NCBI GenBank assembly: GCA_041690255.1
Contig: JAWLHU010000021.1
Coordinates: 1-64,000 of the forward strand
From: JAWLHU01 sp041690255
GTDB lineage: Bacteria; Bacillota; Sulfobacillia; Symbiobacteriales; Symbiobacteriaceae
Reading direction: 5' to 3'
Length of the DNA: 64,000 bases
Shown: in pieces, positions 33,171 to 41,816 of the stretch
Layout: each line of letters opens with the position of its first letter
Numbering within the stretch: position 1 is the stretch's first letter
The notes under the pieces: generated by a model
Told to the model about the DNA's origin: nothing
Seen by the model: the letters and a program-made list of their open reading frames with translations, nothing else
Databases searched by the model: none
Made by a program: the position numbers and the translations under genes

Positions 33171-33869
33171 ATGACTCCCATGAAGCAGGTCCTCGTGGTG
33201 GATGACGATCCCAAGATCCTGAAGATGATCGAGCATTCCCTGAAGCATGAGGGGTATGAAGTGATCCGGGCCGCCGATGGCGAGGAAGCACTCTTCCTCG
33301 CGCAGAGCCATCGCCCTGACCTGGTGATCCTGGATGTGATGATGCCCAAGCTGGACGGGTTCGCCGTCTGTGGCCGGATCCGGGCCTTCTCCCCGGTGCC
33401 GATTCTCATGCTGACCGCCCGAGGGGACGATATGGACAAGGTCGTCGGGTTCAACATGGGAGCCGATGACTACCTGACCAAGCCGTTTAACATCAACGAA
33501 CTGATCCTGCGCGTCAAGGCGATTCTCCGACGTTCGACCGCCCTGCCGGAGAGCCGGGTCCTTCGCTTCGGCCACCTGGAGATCAACAAGACGGCCCGGA
33601 CCGTCACGGTCGGTGACCGCAGCCCGGAGCTGACCCCCAAGGAGTTTGACCTCCTCTGGCTGCTCGCCAGCCACCCGGGGCATCCCTTCACCCGGGACTC
33701 CCTCCTGGTCCGGGTCTGGAATGGCGACGTGCCCACCGATCAATCAACCGTAACCGTCTGTATTCGCCGCCTGCGGGAGAAGATCGAGGAGCATGCGGCT
33801 GAACCCAAGTTCATCAAGACGGTCTGGGGAATCGGTTACAAGTTCGATGCCGCCGGCGCCGGGGAGTAA
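33171..33869 (+). CDS. OmpR-family response regulator, partner of the heme sensor kinase
   Basis: A 232-residue regulator: receiver with VVDDDP, acceptor Asp in VILDVMMPK, LTAR and LTKPF, followed by a winged helix ending FIKTVWGIGYKF. It starts 6 nt after the kinase stop codon and ends in a strong terminator before nrfH. Likely targets are the adjacent nrfHA and resABC operons; this is inferred from position. It is a paralogue of the PhoP-like regulators at 5838 and 7615. Confidence 0.9.
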   Translation: MTPMKQVLVVDDDPKILKMIEHSLKHEGYEVIRAADGEEALFLAQSHRPDLVILDVMMPKLDGFAVCGRIRAFSPVPILMLTARGDDMDKVVGFNMGADDYLTKPFNINELILRVKAILRRSTALPESRVLRFGHLEINKTARTVTVGDRSPELTPKEFDLLWLLASHPGHPFTRDSLLVRVWNGDVPTDQSTVTVCIRRLREKIEEHAAEPKFIKTVWGIGYKFDAAGAGE

Positions 33870-33884
33870 ACCCCGGCGCCTTTC
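33855..33884 (+). terminator. Terminator overlapping the regulator stop codon
   Basis: GGCGCCGGGG (33855-33864), AGTAAA and CCCCGGCGCC (33871-33880) form a perfect 10-bp stem followed by TTTCC. The TAA stop codon lies in the loop. Confidence 0.8.
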
Positions 33885-34043
33885 CTATGCCCCGGGTCCT
33901 CCGAATGGCTCACGCCTGCCAGGGGCTAGTGCTTTTTCGCTGTCTCCGTTCAGAAAATCCCAAGGGGTGCGTAAGCCCCTTACAAGCCCCTGCTGGTACG
34001 CTAGTCATGATGGGAACCTCACCCTCAGGAAGGAGGTGATGAC

Positions 34044-34505
34044 ATGACTCGCAAGTGGGTTATGCGGGCGTTGATCACGGTGGGTGCCGCCATTGGGGCC
34101 TTCCTGATCTTCGCCGTAGCCCTTCAGGTGCCGGCGATCGGCAACACCATCGGCTCGCCGCAGGCCTGCGGTACCTGCCACGTCATGACTCGTGAGGTGG
34201 TCACCCTGGAGCGGAGCGCTCACCACGATCTCGCCTGCCTGGAGTGCCACAGTTCGACCGGTTTTGTCGAGAAGCCGGTGGAGGAGATCCAGTCCGCCAG
34301 CCGCCATCTGTACATCTTCATGACCAACACGACCCCGGATATCATCAAGCCCCAGGAGCGCAGCCGCCTGATCATTCAGGAGAACTGCGCCACGTGCCAT
34401 GCGTCCACCCTGGGCGACACGCACGCCGCTGAGTTCAAGAGCGGCGGTCAGCTCTGTTTCGAATGCCACCGTGAGACCCCTCACGGCACTCCCCTTCGCA
34501 ATTAA
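34044..34505 (+). CDS. nrfH: Cytochrome c nitrite reductase small subunit NrfH
   Basis: A 153-residue membrane-anchored tetraheme quinol dehydrogenase of the NapC/NirT family. An N-terminal membrane helix is followed by four CxxCH heme sites: CGTCHVM (the CxxCHxM of NrfH heme 1), CLECH, CATCH and CFECH. It passes electrons from menaquinol to NrfA. AGGAAGGAGGTGATGAC precedes the ATG. nrfA follows 25 nt downstream. Confidence 0.95.
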   Translation: MTRKWVMRALITVGAAIGAFLIFAVALQVPAIGNTIGSPQACGTCHVMTREVVTLERSAHHDLACLECHSSTGFVEKPVEEIQSASRHLYIFMTNTTPDIIKPQERSRLIIQENCATCHASTLGDTHAAEFKSGGQLCFECHRETPHGTPLRN

Positions 34506-34530
34506 CGTCCTGTAAGGAGGAACTCCACAC

Positions 34531-35826
34531 ATGAACCGCTCGCTTTCGATTCTGCTGGCGGCGATTCTGGCCGTCGGCCTCATTGGTGGCGGTGCTTTCT
34601 ACTACCTCGCCAACAAGGAAGAGGCCGCTGAGAAGCCGGTTATCGGCGCGATTGCCAAGGATGAGCTCGATCCCAAGGCCTTCTCCCTCGTCTATCCCAG
34701 CCACTATGACTCCTGGCTGAAGAACGCCGAGATGCACGAAGCTGTCCTGAAGTACGGCACCTCGGAGAAGAAGTCCAGCCGCCTTGATCAGTTCCCCTAC
34801 ATGAAGGTCCTCTGGGCCGGTTATGGCTTCTCCAAGGAGTATAACGAAGCCCGTGGCCACTACTACGTCCTGGATGACACCCTGGGCGGCAACGGCACCG
34901 TTGGCACCCAGCGGTTCAACGACAAGACCAACCTGACCTGTATGTACTGCAAGTCGGCGGAGGTCCCCGGCCTGATCGAGAAGATGGGCGACGCCTTCTA
35001 CAACACCAAGATCTTTGAGGGTGACAACAAGGATCTCTTCGTCCATCCTGTCTCCTGCTCGGATTGCCACAACCCCGAGACCATGGAGCTCCGGGTCACC
35101 CGCCCGAACATCGTCGAGGCGCTGGCTCGCCGTGGCTTCGATATCTCGAAGGCGACCCGCCAGGAGATGCGCACCTTCGTCTGCGCCCAGTGCCACGTGG
35201 AGTACTACTTCAACCCGAAGGATGCCAACAGCGTCACCCTCCCGTGGGACAAGGGCTTCGAGCCTGAAGATATGTACGCCTACTACCAGGAGCAGGGCTT
35301 CTCTGACTGGAAGCACCCGCAGACCGGTGGCGGCATGCTGAAGGCGCAGCACCCCGAGTTCGAAATGTTCCAGGGCAGCGCCCACCAGCGGGCCGGCCTC
35401 TCCTGTGCTGACTGCCACATGCCCTATATGAAGGAAGGCTCCACCAAGATCTCTTCGCACTGGTGGACCTCCCCCTTCCGGACCTTCGAGCAGTCCTGTA
35501 CGCAGTGCCACAAGGAGAGCAAGGAAGAGATGGGCCAGCGCGTCCTGAATACCCAGGATCGCGTGAAGGAAGGGCTCGACCGGGCCGGTAAGGCCAACGA
35601 GGCGGCCATTCTTGCGATCGAGGCTGCGATCAAGGCCAACGGCGACGCCAAGCTGATCGACGAGGCTCGTGCCCTGCATCGTGAGGGTCAGTTCTACTGG
35701 GATCTCGCCTCGGCCGAGAACTCCTTCGGCTTCCACAACCCGCAGAAGTTCATGGAGACCATAGCCGATGCGATCGACCTGGCCCGCCAGGCTGAGCTGA
35801 AGGCTGTGCAGGCTACTGCCAAGTAG
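34531..35826 (+). CDS. nrfA: Cytochrome c552 nitrite reductase NrfA (ammonia-forming)
   Basis: The 431-residue catalytic subunit for six-electron reduction of nitrite to ammonium. A signal/anchor helix (residues 4-26) is followed by the active-site heme motif CMYCK (Cys137-Lys141) and four CxxCH hemes: CSDCH, CAQCH, CADCH and CTQCH. The active-site KxxS/H context and a C-terminal all-helical dimerisation region (residues 345-425) are present. It needs system II maturation, encoded next door. The CxxCK site is handled by the ordinary ResBC in Firmicutes. It is followed by a 15-bp terminator. Confidence 0.96.
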   Translation: MNRSLSILLAAILAVGLIGGGAFYYLANKEEAAEKPVIGAIAKDELDPKAFSLVYPSHYDSWLKNAEMHEAVLKYGTSEKKSSRLDQFPYMKVLWAGYGFSKEYNEARGHYYVLDDTLGGNGTVGTQRFNDKTNLTCMYCKSAEVPGLIEKMGDAFYNTKIFEGDNKDLFVHPVSCSDCHNPETMELRVTRPNIVEALARRGFDISKATRQEMRTFVCAQCHVEYYFNPKDANSVTLPWDKGFEPEDMYAYYQEQGFSDWKHPQTGGGMLKAQHPEFEMFQGSAHQRAGLSCADCHMPYMKEGSTKISSHWWTSPFRTFEQSCTQCHKESKEEMGQRVLNTQDRVKEGLDRAGKANEAAILAIEAAIKANGDAKLIDEARALHREGQFYWDLASAENSFGFHNPQKFMETIADAIDLARQAELKAVQATAK

Positions 35827-35852
35827 TTCCCCTGCCCTGACCCCATAAAATG

Positions 35853-35896
35853 ACCAGGGCCGCCACGCACTCTCTCGTGGCGGCCCTGGTCTTCTC
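35853..35896 (+). terminator. Terminator after nrfA
   Basis: ACCAGGGCCGCCACG (35853-35867) pairs perfectly with CGTGGCGGCCCTGGT (35876-35890) and is followed by CTTCTCGTTC. Confidence 0.85.
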
Positions 35897-35998
35897 GTTC
35901 CTTCATTAATATAGGTCGCCAGATGGAGCGCAAGACGCGCGAAACCTTTCGGGCAGATCCATCGTTATATCTCATGTAACAACATGGAGGTGATGTTC

Positions 35999-36985
35999 GT
36001 GAGAGGACTCGTGACGATCCCCGTCGCCGTTCTGCTCCTGCTGCCCGTCGCTGCCCTGGTTCTGAACGGCAACCTCAGGGTCCCCTCCCGGGCCGAGGCC
36101 TCCCCGGTGGTCCCTGTCGCATCGGTACCATCCACCCCTGAAGAAGAGACCCCGGAGCCCGCACCGGTGCCCGTACAGCCCGAGATACGGGAGCCTGAAC
36201 AGAGCACACCGGAGCCCCCGCCTGCACCGCCCGCCTGGGTGAAGGCCGAGGCCCTGGAGACCGCTGTGGCCGAAGCCATGGACGGCTTCTCCGGCGAGTA
36301 CAGCGTGATCGTGCAGGACGTAGCCACAGGGGATCGCTGGACCCACAACCCCGATCAGCGGTACCACCCGGCGAGCACGATCAAGATGCCCGTCACCCTC
36401 TACACGCTGGAGCAGTACCGGGCCGGAAAGATCACCTGGCAGGACGGCATTGTCTACACCCCCGCCGACTTTGAGAGCCCCGGGGGCGGTGCCTTCGAGA
36501 CAGCCGAGTTCGGCGGCGTCTACCCGATTGAGAACCTGGTCAACCGATCGCTCATCTACAGCAACAACGTCGCGGTCAACATGCTCGGGCGCCACTTCGG
36601 CTGGCGCAACATTGAGGCCTGGACCCGCACGATCGACGGCGAACTCTTCCGGGGCCCCGAGGTGACCGCCCTGTCCGAATTGGGCTGGTGGCTCCACCTC
36701 CACAAGCTCTCCCAGGAGGATCCGGAGAGTGCCGAGCTACTGCTGGCGCCCCTGAGGCAGGTAGCCTACGATGGGCGGATCACCGCCGGCCTCCCCGCCG
36801 AGGTGCCCCACCTGCACAAGTTCGGCTCCTACAACGGCAATTATCACGATGGGGGCATTATCTACACCGACCAGCCCTACATTCTGATCGTCCTGACCGG
36901 CGGAGGCACGGTAGATGAGGCCGATGCCGCCATTGCCCGAGTCTCAACGGCTGTCTACCAGGTCATGACCGAACAGGCGCCCTGA
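35999..36985 (+). CDS. Class A beta-lactamase-fold serine hydrolase, exported
   Basis: A 328-residue protein with an N-terminal signal/anchor (GLVTIPVAVLLLLPVAALVL), a Pro/Glu-rich linker (to about residue 85) and a serine beta-lactamase domain. The SxxK motif is HPASTIKMP, the SDN-like motif is YSNN, and the KTG position is HKFGS, with Phe replacing Thr. These substitutions suggest a peptidase or wall-linked enzyme rather than a strong lactamase. GTG 35999 lies 6 nt after GGAGGTG; ATG codons at 35984 and 35993 overlap or abut that site. Confidence 0.8.
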   Translation: MRGLVTIPVAVLLLLPVAALVLNGNLRVPSRAEASPVVPVASVPSTPEEETPEPAPVPVQPEIREPEQSTPEPPPAPPAWVKAEALETAVAEAMDGFSGEYSVIVQDVATGDRWTHNPDQRYHPASTIKMPVTLYTLEQYRAGKITWQDGIVYTPADFESPGGGAFETAEFGGVYPIENLVNRSLIYSNNVAVNMLGRHFGWRNIEAWTRTIDGELFRGPEVTALSELGWWLHLHKLSQEDPESAELLLAPLRQVAYDGRITAGLPAEVPHLHKFGSYNGNYHDGGIIYTDQPYILIVLTGGGTVDEADAAIARVSTAVYQVMTEQAP

Positions 36986-37005
36986 CCCAAGGCCGTGCCC
37001 TCCCT

Positions 37006-37031
37006 GCGGCCCGCCCATGATGGCGGGCCGC
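37006..37031 (+). terminator. Terminator after the beta-lactamase-fold gene
   Basis: GCGGCCCGCC, CATGAT and GGCGGGCCGC form a perfect 10-bp stem 21 nt after the stop codon, followed by TTCC. Confidence 0.6.
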
Positions 37032-37096
37032 TTCCGCGAGCCGAGTCCATTGTGGTACAATCCCGGAAGATCTTTTTCGCAAGAGGAGCGAGCGAC

Positions 37097-37966
37097 ATGG
37101 CGAAGCTTGATCCAATCTCTATTACCAGCGAGACCCACGGGCTGGCGGGCAATTTCGTCCTCCCGGACGACGCAACCCCCGAGAGGCCGGTGCCCGGGGC
37201 CGTGGTGCTCGGCGGCCCTGGACCGCTGCCGCTCCAGCGCTACACCAGCGACGGCGCCCGCAACTGGCCCGTCACCTGGTCGGAGGCCTTCGGCAACGCC
37301 GGCCTGGCCGGGCTCTGCTTCGACCAGCGTGGGAGCGGCCTCTCCTCGGGGCTGTACCACGAGGCCGACTGGGACGACCTGTACGATGATGCCAGGGCCG
37401 CAGCCGAACTGCTGGGGGTCCAGCCCGAGGTCGGGCGAACCGCGGCAATCGCCTGGGCCGATGGCGCCAACTTCGCCCTCCGGCTCGCGGCCGAGGGGAA
37501 GGTGGATGCGCTGATCCTCCTGGCCCCCGGGTTCCTGACCGCCGAGGAGCGCTACGCCAGGCAGATGAGCACCCTCGCCGCACGCAAGGGGCTCTCGGAC
37601 CGGGTGGTCCAGATCCGTGTTAACCAGTGGCGCGCCGAAATGCAGGAGATCGTCAAGCGGGTGGAGCAGGGCGAGACCACCGCCGTCACCACCGTGGGGG
37701 ATGAGCAGGTGACCACCAACCTGGTCCGCTTTCTGCAGAGCAGCATCTTCGACCCGGCACCGATCGCCGGGCGGGTGACCGTGCCGGCGCTGATCCTGCA
37801 CGGAGCCGACGACGGCGTCATTCCGCCCGCCGAGTCCGAGCAGTTGGCCCATACGCTCGCCGGGCCTGTGGAACGCCGGGTCTACCCGGGCGAGGCCCAC
37901 TTCCTCTACCGCAGCCAGCGGGCCATGCAGGAAGCGATCACCTGGATGCAGTCCACCCTCAAGTAA
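37097..37966 (+). CDS. Alpha/beta hydrolase-fold protein with Ala at the nucleophile site
   Basis: The 289-residue product has the alpha/beta hydrolase layout: oxyanion loop GGPGPLPLQ, FDQRGSGLS, elbow strand IAWADGANFAL, the acid Asp in LHGADDGVIPP and His in YPGEAHFLY. At the nucleophile elbow the usual GxSxG reads A119-W-A121-D-G123, so Ala takes the place of Ser. Either the protein is non-catalytic or uses another residue. ATG 37097 has AAGAGGAG 8 nt upstream, and TACAAT at 37056 is a -10 candidate. It has its own terminator. Confidence 0.8.
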   Translation: MAKLDPISITSETHGLAGNFVLPDDATPERPVPGAVVLGGPGPLPLQRYTSDGARNWPVTWSEAFGNAGLAGLCFDQRGSGLSSGLYHEADWDDLYDDARAAAELLGVQPEVGRTAAIAWADGANFALRLAAEGKVDALILLAPGFLTAEERYARQMSTLAARKGLSDRVVQIRVNQWRAEMQEIVKRVEQGETTAVTTVGDEQVTTNLVRFLQSSIFDPAPIAGRVTVPALILHGADDGVIPPAESEQLAHTLAGPVERRVYPGEAHFLYRSQRAMQEAITWMQSTLK

Positions 37967-37970
37967 GGCG

Positions 37971-38018
37971 AAGAACCGGGGACTCGGTCAATGACCTGAC
38001 CGTCCCCGGTTCTTTTGT
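37971..38018 (+). terminator. Terminator after the alpha/beta hydrolase gene
   Basis: AAGAACCGGGGAC (37971-37983) pairs with GTCCCCGGTTCTT (38002-38014) around an internal second hairpin and ends in TTTT. Confidence 0.8.
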
Positions 38019-38056
38019 GCTCTTTCTGTCGGAACCCTGCGAAGATTGAAGGGTTA

Positions 38057-38068
38057 TGATCCAAATCA
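38057..38068. promoter_or_regulatory. FNR-like core TGAT-N4-ATCA before the GGDEF/EAL gene
   Basis: TGATCCAAATCA matches the core of the FNR-family consensus TTGAT-N4-ATCAA. It lies 50 nt before the start codon. A TATAGATAA -10-like stretch follows at about 38079. Confidence 0.35.
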
Positions 38069-38117
38069 CAGTATTGGATATAGATAAGTTCATCTTTAAA
38101 AGGTCAGGGGGAGATAG

Positions 38118-41100
38118 ATGCAGACCTCCCGTGCAACCAGACTTCTTGTGGTCGCCGCTGCCATCGAGTTCGCCACCGGGGTGAGCCTGTACGCCTTCCC
38201 GCGCGACTTCCCCCCGGCCATGTACGCCCCCCTGATTCCTTACATACCGCAACTCTCCGCGGCGCTCCTCTGCGGGGGCCTTTTCCTGCTCCTAGTCGTC
38301 CGCTACCAGTTGCCAGTGCTCCTCCGGCATGCGCTTGCACTCCTGGCCACCCTGCCCCTGCTGATTCTGGCCCGATACATCCTCTCGACGGGGGGGTTCA
38401 CCGGCGCCACCGCCTATCTCCTGCTGGCGACCGGCATGGCCGTCGCCCCTTGGGTAGAGCGGGCCCGGGGGGAGAGGGCCCTCGACCTCTTCCCCCTCAC
38501 CCTCGGTGCGATCCGCCTGGTGATTGGGACGCTCTGGACCTTTCTGCCCGAGATCTTCTTCTCGCCGGCCTTCCAGCCCATTCGCCCGCTGCTGCAGGGA
38601 TTGGGCCCGCTCTCGCTCGCCGTTGGCCTCCTCATGATCCTCCCCCTTCAGGGGCGGCTCCCGCGCTGGGCCCGCCGCATGCTCGGCGCCGGCCTGCCGC
38701 TCGTCCTGACCTACACCTTCTCTGTCACCGGGACCTGGACCGGCGTGATCCTCTGGGTCCTCTGGGCAGCGGGGGCGCTCCTGGACTCGAACCGCTTCTT
38801 CCGGCCCATGGGGCCGGGTGCGGAGAACGGGCTCCTGGCCGAGCAGGAGGAGGAATGGGTCTATCGGACCCTTCCGGCCATTGAGACCGGGACCTGGCTC
38901 CTGACCCTGCTTGTGGTGGTGCTCACGGCTCTTCTCGGCCCCAGCGCCACCGAGTCCATGCCCCGGGCCTTCCTCTTCGTCCTCCTGCTCTCGGCCTACA
39001 ACGTGACGGTCTACTGGGTCCTGCCCCCCATCGGGACGCCCCGCACCCGGATTTACCTCCACCTCTTCGTCCTGGCTGCATCGATCGGCATTCTGCTCTC
39101 CGGGGCCGGTTCGGTCGCCGGCGCACTCCTCCCGCTGATGCTCGCCATTCCCATGGTCGCAGCACGAACCGGTGGCCTGCGTTGGGGCTACGCCACCCTC
39201 GCCTTCGTCCTGCTGGTCCTCACCCTCTCCACACTGGCCGATCTCTGGTTGGACCAGCATCCGGCCGGACAGGTGGCCGTCACCTTTGCCGTCCAGCTCT
39301 TCACCCTCGCTGCGACCGGCGCCACGGGCGTCATGGCAGCCGCCGACCAGCGCCGCACCTTCCGGCAACTCCGCGCCACCACCGGGGACCTGACCCGGCG
39401 GCATGCGGAGCTGGAGGCCGCCTATCAGCTTCTGGCCGCGCAGGGCGAGGAGCTGGCCGCCCAGCAGGATGAGCTGATCAACCAGCACGAGAAGCTCCAG
39501 GAGCAGAGCACCATCCTCCGTGCCCAGCGCGATGAACTCGAGGAGAGCGAAAGCCGCTTCCGCACCTCGTTCCAGAACGCCCCCAACGGCATGGCGCTCT
39601 TCAGCTTGGACCGGATGATCCTCCAAGCTAACCGGGCCATGGCCGAGATGCTCGGCTACACCCAGGCGGAGCTGGTCGGGCGAACGGCCGAATCGATCAG
39701 CCATCCGGAGGACTACCCCGAGCGCGTGGCGCCCCTGGAAGATCTCCTGGCCGGTCGGCGGGACGGGTACCAGTTGGAGAAGCGCTTCCTGCACCGGGAC
39801 GGCCATCCGATCTGGGTCAACCTGCACGTGGCCGTGATCCGGGATTCCCTGAACCATCCGCGCTACCTGATCGCGCAGATGATCGATATCACCGAGCGCC
39901 GCCGTGCCGAGGAGCAACTGCGAAGGTTGGCCAACTACGACCCGCTGACCGACCTGCTCAATCGCCCCCGCTTCGAGGCCGATATGGAGAGGCATCTTCA
40001 GGACGCCGCCCGCTCGGGTGCATCCGGCGCCCTGCTCTTCCTCGACTTCGACCAGTTCAAGTACGTGAACGACTCGCTCGGACACCGAGCCGGTGACGAG
40101 CTGCTGAAGGGGCTCGCCCGTGTCCTGGAGCGGGCGGTCGGCATGCTGGGGCCGGTCGCCCGGCTCGGAGGTGACGAGTTTGCGATCTACCTGCCCGGGG
40201 CGGATGTGGAGCAGGCCGAGACGGTTGCCACCCGGCTGCTGGAGACGGTCCGCAAACATATCGATGTGGTTGGTGGACAGCAGGTGGGCATGACCGTCTC
40301 GATCGGCATTGCCCTCCACCCGGAGCACGGACGGACGGTAGAGGAGCTGATGCTCCACGGTGATCTGGCCATGTACCAGGCGAAGGCGGGCGGTCGGAAC
40401 CGCTACCGGGTCTACGCGCTCGATCAGATCGAGGAGGAGATGGGCTCCAAGCTGAACTGGGAGCGGCGAATCCGTGAGGCGCTGGCCGATGACCGCTTCG
40501 TCCTGCACTACCAGCCGATCCTTGACCTGGCCACGAACAGCGTGACCGCCTACGAAGCCCTGCTCCGCCTGCGGGAGCCAGACGGCGCCCTGATCTCCCC
40601 CGGGCAGTTCCTCGGGGTGGCCGAGTCCTACGGCCTGATCCACGCCATTGACCGGTGGGTGGTCAGCCAGGCGATTCGGACCATCGCGGAGCAGCGCCGG
40701 AACCGCCGCCGGATCGGCCTGGCGGTCAACCTCTCCGCCCGGGCCTTTGCGGACGTGGAACTCCTGCCCCTGATCAGGGAGGAGCTGATCTGGCACGATG
40801 TCGACCCCGCCGCCCTGACCTTCGAGATCACCGAAACGGCAGCCGTCGCCGATATCCAGACCGCCCGGAAGTTCATTGAGACCCTGACCGAGATGGGCTG
40901 CCGCTTCGCCCTGGATGACTTTGGTGCCGGCCTCTCCTCCCTGTACTACCTCAAGAGCCTGCCGGTCTCGTGCCTGAAGATCGATGGCAGCTTTATCGAG
41001 CGCCTGCCGGAGGAGCCGGTCGACCAGAAGATGGTCCGGGCCGTGGTGACCCTGGCGAGGGAGCTGGGCATTCGGACCGTGGCCGAGTATGTCAGTTCGG

Positions 41101-41189
41101 ATGAAACGCTTGTGCTGCTCCGCAGCCTTGGCGTGGACGCCGTGCAGGGCTATCACATCGGCGTGCCCGGACCGCTGCCGCAGCAGTAA
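38118..41189 (+). CDS. Membrane PAS-GGDEF-EAL cyclic-di-GMP enzyme
   Basis: A 1023-residue protein. Residues 1-420 contain about ten or more hydrophobic helices in two halves and may sense a membrane or redox signal. A coiled coil (about 420-475, rich in Gln and Glu) leads to a PAS domain (475-594). The GGDEF domain has an intact RLGGDEF near residue 682, and the EAL domain begins at about 770, with YEALLR near 812 and DDFGAGLSSL. Both cyclase and phosphodiesterase signatures are intact, so it may make and degrade c-di-GMP. AGGGGGAG precedes the ATG. It is monocistronic. Confidence 0.9.
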   Translation: MQTSRATRLLVVAAAIEFATGVSLYAFPRDFPPAMYAPLIPYIPQLSAALLCGGLFLLLVVRYQLPVLLRHALALLATLPLLILARYILSTGGFTGATAYLLLATGMAVAPWVERARGERALDLFPLTLGAIRLVIGTLWTFLPEIFFSPAFQPIRPLLQGLGPLSLAVGLLMILPLQGRLPRWARRMLGAGLPLVLTYTFSVTGTWTGVILWVLWAAGALLDSNRFFRPMGPGAENGLLAEQEEEWVYRTLPAIETGTWLLTLLVVVLTALLGPSATESMPRAFLFVLLLSAYNVTVYWVLPPIGTPRTRIYLHLFVLAASIGILLSGAGSVAGALLPLMLAIPMVAARTGGLRWGYATLAFVLLVLTLSTLADLWLDQHPAGQVAVTFAVQLFTLAATGATGVMAAADQRRTFRQLRATTGDLTRRHAELEAAYQLLAAQGEELAAQQDELINQHEKLQEQSTILRAQRDELEESESRFRTSFQNAPNGMALFSLDRMILQANRAMAEMLGYTQAELVGRTAESISHPEDYPERVAPLEDLLAGRRDGYQLEKRFLHRDGHPIWVNLHVAVIRDSLNHPRYLIAQMIDITERRRAEEQLRRLANYDPLTDLLNRPRFEADMERHLQDAARSGASGALLFLDFDQFKYVNDSLGHRAGDELLKGLARVLERAVGMLGPVARLGGDEFAIYLPGADVEQAETVATRLLETVRKHIDVVGGQQVGMTVSIGIALHPEHGRTVEELMLHGDLAMYQAKAGGRNRYRVYALDQIEEEMGSKLNWERRIREALADDRFVLHYQPILDLATNSVTAYEALLRLREPDGALISPGQFLGVAESYGLIHAIDRWVVSQAIRTIAEQRRNRRRIGLAVNLSARAFADVELLPLIREELIWHDVDPAALTFEITETAAVADIQTARKFIETLTEMGCRFALDDFGAGLSSLYYLKSLPVSCLKIDGSFIERLPEEPVDQKMVRAVVTLARELGIRTVAEYVSSDETLVLLRSLGVDAVQGYHIGVPGPLPQQ

Positions 41190-41191
41190 GG

Positions 41192-41216
41192 GGGGCAAGG
41201 AGTCACTCCTTGCCCC
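41192..41216. terminator. Bidirectional terminator
   Basis: GGGGCAAGGAGT and ACTCCTTGCCCC form a perfect 12-bp inverted repeat with a single central base, lying between convergent genes. Confidence 0.7.
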
Positions 41217-41225
41217 GTCGCTCAC

Positions 41226-41774
41226 CTATTCGGCAGCATCATCATCGTCGACGTTGATCGGGAGGAAGGAGTCGTCGTCCCAGGTGAGCTTCACGCAGGG
41301 GCCGATGTTGGCGACGTTCTCCTCCGCCACGCCGATCACCATGCGGGTCCCCTGGGGGACGGTGATCTTCAGGAGGGCGAGGAGTTGCCTGAGGTCGGCC
41401 CGGAAGTGCCGTCCCTGGTGATACCACTCCAGGTTGAGCCAAGCCGGGCTCTGCGACTCCCTGGGTACGCCCCACAGGGCTCGCTCCTCGCCGGGCACCG
41501 GGTAGATCTCGAGGGCGACGGGCAGCGGGCTCTTCAGTCCGGCCTTGCCGGCGGCATTGACCACCGCATCGGCCGCAAGGAGCGTCGCTCGACCCATGGC
41601 GCTGTCCCAGCGAACCCGAATGCTGGCAGGAGCCACGGTCTTCGGATGGGCCCCGACCTTGCTCAGGTCCAGGGGGCTGGGCGTGGCAGGGGCTTGGGGA
41701 ACCGAATGCGAGCTCGCCGCCGTGTTCGCCAGATCCTTCGTCGGGTCCTCGCGCCGCCGATCATCTGCGGACAT
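41226..41774 (-). CDS. Hypothetical acidic protein
   Basis: The 182-residue product has no recognised family. The N-terminal 50 residues are low complexity (Ser, Pro, Ala). The middle (residues 50-165) looks like a mixed alpha/beta fold with ASIRVRWDSAMGRATLLAAD and NLEWYHQGRHFRADLRQLL, and the end is highly acidic (WDDDSFLPINVDDDD). There is no signal or membrane segment. GGAGGGAGAG precedes the ATG by 8 nt. It is convergent with the GGDEF/EAL gene. Confidence 0.6.
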   Translation of the reverse strand: MSADDRRREDPTKDLANTAASSHSVPQAPATPSPLDLSKVGAHPKTVAPASIRVRWDSAMGRATLLAADAVVNAAGKAGLKSPLPVALEIYPVPGEERALWGVPRESQSPAWLNLEWYHQGRHFRADLRQLLALLKITVPQGTRMVIGVAEENVANIGPCVKLTWDDDSFLPINVDDDDAAE

Positions 41775-41816
41775 GTGACCACTCTCCCTCCAAGGATGTC
41801 GTGGAGCCTGATGTGA

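Noticed and set aside
38292..41225. 977-codon minus-strand frame
   Set aside because: It is antisense to the PAS-GGDEF-EAL gene, whose motifs are intact. The antisense text is low-complexity and has no domain.
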